Source of the DNA: Acetobacteraceae bacterium
GTDB taxonomy: Bacteria; Pseudomonadota; Alphaproteobacteria; Acetobacterales; Acetobacteraceae
Direction: 5' to 3'
Assembly: GCA_947446625.1 (NCBI GenBank)
Contig: CANFIE010000032.1
Coordinates: forward strand, 1 to 17,445
DNA length: 17,445 nt
The translations under genes and the position numbers were made by a program. A model generated the notes under the pieces. That model searched no databases. It was given only the letters and a program-made list of their open reading frames with translations, and was not told where the DNA came from. Positions 13,342-17,445 of this stretch are shown piece by piece. The stretch's first letter is position 1, and every line of letters starts with the position of its first letter.

Positions 13342-14045
13342 AGCGGCGGGGTCGCGTGGCGGCCGCGGACGACCATGTTGTGCTGGAAGCCGAGCCACTC
13401 GCCCTCGATTTGCTGGGTGGGGATATGGCTGCTGATCAGGCGCTGCTGGGCTTCGCGGTCGGCGATGCTGAGCAGGAGCAGGTCCACCGCGTTCAGCGGG
13501 TCTCCGGGGAAATACATCTGCGTCACCAGGCGGGAGAGCGAGGAAGGGCCGAGGATGGAGAAGTGGATATGCGGCGGGCGCCACCACTTGTTGCTGTTGG
13601 GCACGGGGTAGGCGCCGGGCTTGATGGTGAAGAAGCCGTAGCGGCCGGTGGCATCGGTTTGGCAGCGGCCATTGCCGATGAAGTTGGGGTCCAGCGGGGC
13701 GTCGCGTTGGTCGAGCGGGTTGAAGTAGCGGCCGGCGGCGTTGGCCTGCCACATTTCTACGAGTGCGCCGGCAACGGGGCGGCTGTCTTCGTCCAGGATG
13801 CGGCCGGTGACGTAGATGAGCTGGCCCTGCGCCGGCTTGCCGTTGGTTTCGGCCAGGTTGATGTCGCCCGGGTGCAGCTTGGCGCTGAGGTCGAGCGGAC
13901 CCGTCAGCTCCGTGCGGGTGACCGGGCGGCGGAAGGGCGGGCGGCGCGGGTTGCGCGTGTAGGTGCCGGCATAGTGCTGGATGGGCACTTGGGGCTGGGT
14001 GTGTTCGTCGTAGGGCGCGAACAGGTCGGGCAGGGCATCTGGCAT
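13338..14045 (-). CDS. pcaH: Protocatechuate 3,4-dioxygenase beta-type subunit (catalytic, Fe(III))
   Basis: 235 residues, typical of PcaH. The Fe(III) ligands of intradiol dioxygenases are all present: Tyr107 (in AGRYFNP), Tyr146 (in KPGAYP), and His159 and His161 (in RPPHIHFS), matching Tyr408, Tyr447, His460 and His462 of the P. putida enzyme. Arg156, the conserved Arg before the HIH motif, is also kept. The residue two after the iron Tyr is Val148, where P. putida has Trp449. LVEMWQANAAGRY (95-107) is the family core. AAGG 7 bases before the ATG supports the start. It overlaps pcaG by four bases and follows the enolase-superfamily gene by 10 bases. No pcaB, pcaC or pcaD is near, so the downstream fate of the ring-cleavage product is not explained by this window. 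Confidence 0.93.
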   Translation of the reverse strand: MPDALPDLFAPYDEHTQPQVPIQHYAGTYTRNPRRPPFRRPVTRTELTGPLDLSAKLHPGDINLAETNGKPAQGQLIYVTGRILDEDSRPVAGALVEMWQANAAGRYFNPLDQRDAPLDPNFIGNGRCQTDATGRYGFFTIKPGAYPVPNSNKWWRPPHIHFSILGPSSLSRLVTQMYFPGDPLNAVDLLLLSIADREAQQRLISSHIPTQQIEGEWLGFQHNMVVRGRHATPPL

Positions 14046-14055
14046 GGCGGTGCCT

Positions 14056-15474
14056 TCAGTGCAGGTGGATGGGGTCGGCGTTGGCGAGGGCCTTGAGGGC
14101 GGTGGCTTCGGGCATGACGCCGAGGCCGGGGCCTTCCGGGCAGAGGATATGGCCGTTGCTGACGGCGAAGGGCGGGGTGATATCGGCGGCGAGGCCTGGC
14201 CAGCCGCAGTCCATGGGGTGGGGCTGGTCGGTGCCCAACGCCAGGGCCAGGTGGCAATTGGCGGCGGTGACCACGCCGGATTCGTAGAAACTGTGCACCG
14301 CCGGGCGATGGCCAAGGGCGCGGGCGGCCAGGGCCATTTGGCGCAGCCCCTCCACCCCGCCCCAGAGGAAGACATCACCCAGCACCGTGACGCTGAGGCC
14401 GCGGCGATAGGCGGCGGCGAGGTGTTCCGGCGCGATGACGCACATGTTGGTGGCGAAGGGTGTCCGCACATGGGCGGAGAGGCGGGCGAGGCCTTCGAGG
14501 CCGTCGGTTGGGTCTTCCAGGAATTCCAGGCCGATGGGGTCCAGCGCTTCGCAGAGTTCGCGGGCGGCGTGGGTTGAGTAGGCCGCGTTGGGGTCGAAGC
14601 GGATTTTTGACTGGGGCCCCAGCGCGGCGCGCAGGGCCTTCAGGGTGGTGATGTCCCAGGCGGGGGTGTTGCCGGCGGATTTGTACTTGAAGGCGTTGAT
14701 GCCGAAGCGCTGCTTGAAGCTGAGCGCCAATTCCACCACGCGCTGGGTATTGCCGAGGTCTGCCATGTGGGCGGCCAGTTCGGTACGGGTGACCAGACTG
14801 CCGGGGACGGCGGCGGGCAGCGGGCAGGCGATGGGCATGGGCCGGGTGGGGCCTTGGTGGCCGAGCAGGCGGTGCAGCGGCTGGCCGGCGGCCTGGGCCT
14901 GCAAATCCCAGGCGGCCAATTCCAGCCCGGCGAAGGCCGAGAGGGCGTTGCGGCCGTCGCGATTGTCGAACCCGATGCGGCCGAAGGCGCGGCGCAGCGC
15001 CGGCATGTCCTGCGCCAGGTTCTTGCCGAGCCAGGTCTTGGCCAGGGCCTGCAGCCGGGGCAGGGCGGTGGCGTGGCTTTCGCCCCAGCCGGTGAGGCCC
15101 TGATGCGTGCGGATTTCCACCACCACGCGGGACTGCGTGGGGGTGAGGTACATGGAGGAGACGTAGAGATCCGTCAGCGGCAAGGCGAGGCGGTGCATGA
15201 TGATCTCGCGCACCGTCAGCGCCGGGGCGCTGCTGGGGGGCGCGGGTTCCGGCGGGGCGGTGCTGGCGCAGCCCAGCGTGGCGGCCAGGGCGCTGGCACC
15301 GGGGCCGCGCAGGGCGAGGGTGACATCCATGACCCGGGCCAGGGCCGCCACCTGGCGCAGCCTGGCCTCGCCGAGGGCGGTTTCGGCCACCACCAGGGTG
15401 GTGCTGGGTTCCAGGCAGGCGGCCAGCGGGTTGGCCGCGCTGGGTTGGGTTGTTTCGATGTGGCTGGACGTCAT
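14056..15474 (-). CDS. Enolase-superfamily acid-sugar dehydratase (glucarate-dehydratase-like) with an N-terminal extension
   Basis: 472 residues. The core from about residue 87 shows a full glucarate-dehydratase-type active site: KYK (Lys263, Lys265), Asp294 in RFDPNAA, Glu320 in EFLEDP, Asn343 in FATNM, Asp367 in VLGD and His394 in AVHS. Spacings are close to those of E. coli glucarate dehydratase. Such enzymes abstract the proton next to a carboxylate and eliminate water; related members are muconate cycloisomerases and mandelate racemases. The first 85 residues are extra: they end in a Pro/Ala-rich linker (residues 70-85), and residues 33-72 resemble the protein's own barrel end. No clear ribosome-binding site precedes the ATG at 15474; a GTG at codon 88 is an alternative start that would give a normal-length enzyme. 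It lies 10 bases upstream of pcaH, in the same operon. Confidence 0.88.
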   Translation of the reverse strand: MTSSHIETTQPSAANPLAACLEPSTTLVVAETALGEARLRQVAALARVMDVTLALRGPGASALAATLGCASTAPPEPAPPSSAPALTVREIIMHRLALPLTDLYVSSMYLTPTQSRVVVEIRTHQGLTGWGESHATALPRLQALAKTWLGKNLAQDMPALRRAFGRIGFDNRDGRNALSAFAGLELAAWDLQAQAAGQPLHRLLGHQGPTRPMPIACPLPAAVPGSLVTRTELAAHMADLGNTQRVVELALSFKQRFGINAFKYKSAGNTPAWDITTLKALRAALGPQSKIRFDPNAAYSTHAARELCEALDPIGLEFLEDPTDGLEGLARLSAHVRTPFATNMCVIAPEHLAAAYRRGLSVTVLGDVFLWGGVEGLRQMALAARALGHRPAVHSFYESGVVTAANCHLALALGTDQPHPMDCGWPGLAADITPPFAVSNGHILCPEGPGLGVMPEATALKALANADPIHLH

Positions 15475-15491
15475 GCGGCCGAGTGTGCGGC

Positions 15492-15512
15492 GGTTGGTTT
15501 ACTCGGTCAACC
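15492..15512. promoter_or_regulatory. Inverted repeat upstream of the enolase-superfamily gene
   Basis: GGTTG (15492-15496) and CAACC (15508-15512) form a perfect 5-bp inverted repeat with an 11-base spacer. It sits 18 bases before the ATG in the 52-base gap after the CoA-ligase gene, in the only AT-richer stretch there. It may be an internal operator or promoter element, possibly for the local MarR; a chance match is possible because the arms are short. Confidence 0.3.
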
Positions 15513-15526
15513 ATCGGCCGGCATGG

Positions 15527-16651
15527 TCAGCGCAGGCCGGCGGCCACGGCGCGGACGAGATCATGCGGGTTGTCGTGCAGGGCCGCCACGCCGACGGCGG
15601 CGAGGTCGGCGCGGGCCTGTTCCAGCGAATAGCCGCGCAGGGCGGCGTGGCCGGCGGCGATGCCGACGAAAAGCGGCTTGGGCGGGGGGGATTTGCGGAT
15701 GGCGTCGGCCAGCGCATCCACCCGGGCCTTGAGCGGGCGGGAGGCCAGGGTGGTGTAGAACATCACGCCCTTTACCTCGGGCCGGCGGGCGATGGCATAG
15801 GCGGCGTCGAGGCGCTCGGGCGTGCTGTCCATCGGGCCGCCCTGGACATTGTCCATGAAGCAGGCGGCGGGGCAGCCGACATCGGCCAGCAGGTCCAGCA
15901 TCAGCATGCCAAGGCCGGCGCCGGCGGTGACCATGGCCACGGTGCCACCGGGGAGTTCCACCAGCTGGAAGCCTTGGTCGCGCGCCTTGTGTTCCAGCGG
16001 CGTCAGGGCGGCGTCCTCCAGCGCGGCGGACAGGGCGGGGGATTCGTGGCGGAAGGCGGCGCTGTCGTCGCGCACCAGCTTGGCGTCGCAGGCCATCAGC
16101 CGGCCGTTTTCCAGCACGGCGAGGGGGTTGATCTCCAGCAGGTCGAGATCCTCGGCCACCATGATTCGGGCGAGGCGCAGCGCCAGCCGGGCCAGGGGCG
16201 CGGCGAGGGCGGGCGGGAAGGCGGGGGCGAGCAGGGAGTAGAGCGCTTCCAGCATGCCGGGGGCTTCCGGCACCACGTTGATGCGGAGCAGACCGGGGGT
16301 GGATTCGATCTCGACCCCGCCTTCGGGGTGGATGAGCAGCTGGATGCCCTGGGCGGTGCCGTCCACCGTGAGGGCGAGGTAGATCTCCCGCTTGATGGCG
16401 ACCGCATCCTCAAGCAGCAGGGGGGCGGTGGGGTTGCCGAGGATGCCGCGAATCGCTTCGGCGGCGGCTGGGGCTTCTCCGGCGGTGACCAGGCGGACCA
16501 GGCCGCGCTTGCCACGGCCGCCTTCCAGCACCTGGGCCTTCAGCACGCCCTGGGCTTCAGGCCCCGGAATGCCTTGCAAAAGCGCGCCTCGCGGCACGGG
16601 AATGCCGTGGCGGCGCAGCAGTGTCTTGCCATCATGCTCAGTCAGCCGCAC
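15527..16651 (-). CDS. Succinyl-CoA synthetase beta-like (ATP-grasp) subunit of an ADP-forming acyl-CoA ligase
   Basis: 374 residues, close to SucC length. The start VRLTEHDGKTLL matches the family N-terminus. KAQVLEGGRGK (38-48) is the ATP-grasp nucleotide site, EINPLAV (173-179) the metal-binding block, and GAGL (244-247) begins the ligase domain. The family makes acyl-CoA from a carboxylic acid, CoA and ATP through a phospho-His on the alpha subunit; malate-CoA ligase MtkA is a relative. The ligase domain is diverged: the usual FLDxGGGA reads FMDNVQGG (265-272), and the usual IFGGI loop reads FYTTLAS (298-304). The GTG at 16651 is chosen because GGAG is 7 bases upstream on this strand. It is probably the first gene of the operon continuing to the enolase-superfamily enzyme, pcaH, pcaG and marR. 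Its alpha partner runs the opposite way, 10 bases off. Confidence 0.87.
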   Translation of the reverse strand: MRLTEHDGKTLLRRHGIPVPRGALLQGIPGPEAQGVLKAQVLEGGRGKRGLVRLVTAGEAPAAAEAIRGILGNPTAPLLLEDAVAIKREIYLALTVDGTAQGIQLLIHPEGGVEIESTPGLLRINVVPEAPGMLEALYSLLAPAFPPALAAPLARLALRLARIMVAEDLDLLEINPLAVLENGRLMACDAKLVRDDSAAFRHESPALSAALEDAALTPLEHKARDQGFQLVELPGGTVAMVTAGAGLGMLMLDLLADVGCPAACFMDNVQGGPMDSTPERLDAAYAIARRPEVKGVMFYTTLASRPLKARVDALADAIRKSPPPKPLFVGIAAGHAALRGYSLEQARADLAAVGVAALHDNPHDLVRAVAAGLR

Positions 16652-16661
16652 CGTCTGCTCC

Positions 16662-17445
16662 GTGAAAAACGCACCGTTCCTCGATAGCTTCCCCCGTCAC
16701 GTCGTGGTGTTCAACCCGGCAGGACGCTACGCCGCCGCGCAAGTCGCCTCGATGCAGGAGGCGGGCACGCGGATTGTTGCCGGTATTCAGCTGGGCCGGG
16801 GTGGCGAGACGCTGGCCGGCTTTCCGTTGCTCGATGGGCTGGAGGCGCTGGCGGAGACGCCGGATGCGGCGGTGATCTACACCCCGCCCGAGGGGGTGCT
16901 GGATGCGGTGCGGGCCTGCACGGCGCGGCGGGTGCGGACCATTGTGGTGGCGGCGGAATATGTGCCGGTGCATGACGCCATTGCGGCGGCGCGGGCAGCG
17001 CGAGAGGCCGGGTGCTGGCTGGTGGGGCCGAATACGCTGGGCCTGTGCGTGCCGGGCGAAGGGCTGCTGGGCAGCATTGCGCCGAGCTTTTGCATGCCGG
17101 GCCGGCTGGCGGTGATTTGCCGCAGCGGCACGCTGACCCTGGCGACGGCGCGGATGCTGACCCTGGCCGGGATAGGCCAGCGGGCGGTGATGCATGTGGG
17201 CGGCGATACCGTGGCCGGGCGCAACCCGCATGAGTATCTGGCGGCGCTGGCGGCGGATGAGCGCACCGATGCAGTGCTGTATTGCGGCGAGATTGGCGGC
17301 GACAAGGAATACGCCCTGGCCGATGCGTTGAAGGATTGCCCGAAGCCGCTGGTGGCCATGCTGGTGGGCCGGCACGCCCCGCGTGAAAAGCGCATGGGCC
17401 ATGCCGGGGCGCTGGTGGGCGGTGAGCGTGAATCGGCCGCGGCCA
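16662..17445 (+). CDS. Succinyl-CoA synthetase alpha-like subunit of an ADP-forming acyl-CoA ligase (3' end outside window)
   Basis: The frame is open from the GTG at 16662 to the window end (261 codons). No ATG lies at its beginning, so an ATG-only search would miss it. A Rossmann CoA-binding domain (HVVVFNPAGRY, residues 13-23; DAAVIYTPPEGV, 68-79) is followed by VGPNTLGLCVPGE (121-133), ICRSGTLT (152-159), MHVGGD (177-182), CGEIGG (208-213) and KRMGHAGA (243-250). His247 is the phospho-His equivalent of E. coli SucD His246. The Gly-rich CoA loop of SucD (GFTGKQGT) is replaced by NPAGRYAA, so it is a diverged member. About 25-40 residues are missing at the end if the length is normal. No ribosome-binding site precedes the GTG. 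It should pair with the beta-like protein encoded on the other strand 10 bases away. Confidence 0.88.
   Translation, partial: MKNAPFLDSFPRHVVVFNPAGRYAAAQVASMQEAGTRIVAGIQLGRGGETLAGFPLLDGLEALAETPDAAVIYTPPEGVLDAVRACTARRVRTIVVAAEYVPVHDAIAAARAAREAGCWLVGPNTLGLCVPGEGLLGSIAPSFCMPGRLAVICRSGTLTLATARMLTLAGIGQRAVMHVGGDTVAGRNPHEYLAALAADERTDAVLYCGEIGGDKEYALADALKDCPKPLVAMLVGRHAPREKRMGHAGALVGGERESAAA

Noticed and set aside
14056..15474. catB-type muconate cycloisomerase as the partner of the ring-cleavage enzyme
   Set aside because: The active-site set (KYK, Asp294, Glu320, Asn343, Asp367, His394) follows the glucarate-dehydratase subgroup; muconate cycloisomerase lacks the catalytic His.
15197..16687. A 496-residue plus-strand frame opposite the CoA-ligase beta-like gene
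   Set aside because: The translation is Gly/His/Gln-rich shadow sequence, whereas the minus strand encodes clear SucC motifs.

Overview
The window is very GC-rich (most codons end in G or C) and tightly packed with catabolic genes. No rRNA, tRNA, insertion sequence, phage gene or CRISPR array was found. Three separate Bug/TctC-type periplasmic binding proteins, none with a TctA/TctB membrane partner nearby, plus the codon use suggest a high-GC proteobacterium. An Acetobacteraceae member (Roseomonas-like) is my first guess and a Burkholderiales member the second; this is inference, because there is no taxonomic marker gene.

Layout. 1-1290 (+): the C-terminal part of a thiamine-diphosphate (ThDP) enzyme, cut by the window edge. 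1346-4294 (-): an operon of a class III aminotransferase, a VOC metalloenzyme and a Bug protein. 4430-6459 (+): a translationally coupled pair, a MaoC/FAS1-like enoyl-CoA hydratase and a class III CoA-transferase, divergent from the aminotransferase. 6595-8015 (-): a small c-type cytochrome followed by a second Bug protein. 8167-8622 (+): trmO, the only obvious housekeeping-type gene. 8703-9377 (-): an RraA/HMG-aldolase family protein bracketed by an 18-base direct repeat. 9602-10567 (-) and 10649-12277 (+): a third Bug protein divergent from a second, complete ThDP enzyme, with a 20-bp dyad between them. 12279-16651 (-): a five-gene operon running succinyl-CoA-synthetase beta-like, glucarate-dehydratase-like enolase-superfamily enzyme, pcaH, pcaG, marR. 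16662-17445 (+): the matching succinyl-CoA-synthetase alpha-like subunit, head to head with its beta partner and cut by the right edge.

The content reads as carboxylic-acid and aromatic-acid catabolism: uptake receptors, C-C lyases or decarboxylases (ThDP enzymes, RraA-type aldolase), ring cleavage (intradiol dioxygenase), acid dehydration (enolase superfamily) and CoA chemistry (CoA-transferase, hydratase, ADP-forming CoA ligase). No complete textbook pathway is present; the 3-oxoadipate genes pcaB, pcaC, pcaD and pcaIJ are absent here. The most notable points are the CoA-ligase/enolase/intradiol-dioxygenase operon with altered active-site residues in PcaG and PcaH, the head-to-head split of the two CoA-ligase subunits, and an abrupt strand-composition switch near 6.5 kb that is independent of gene direction. 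The longest gene-free stretch is 224 bases (9378-9601).
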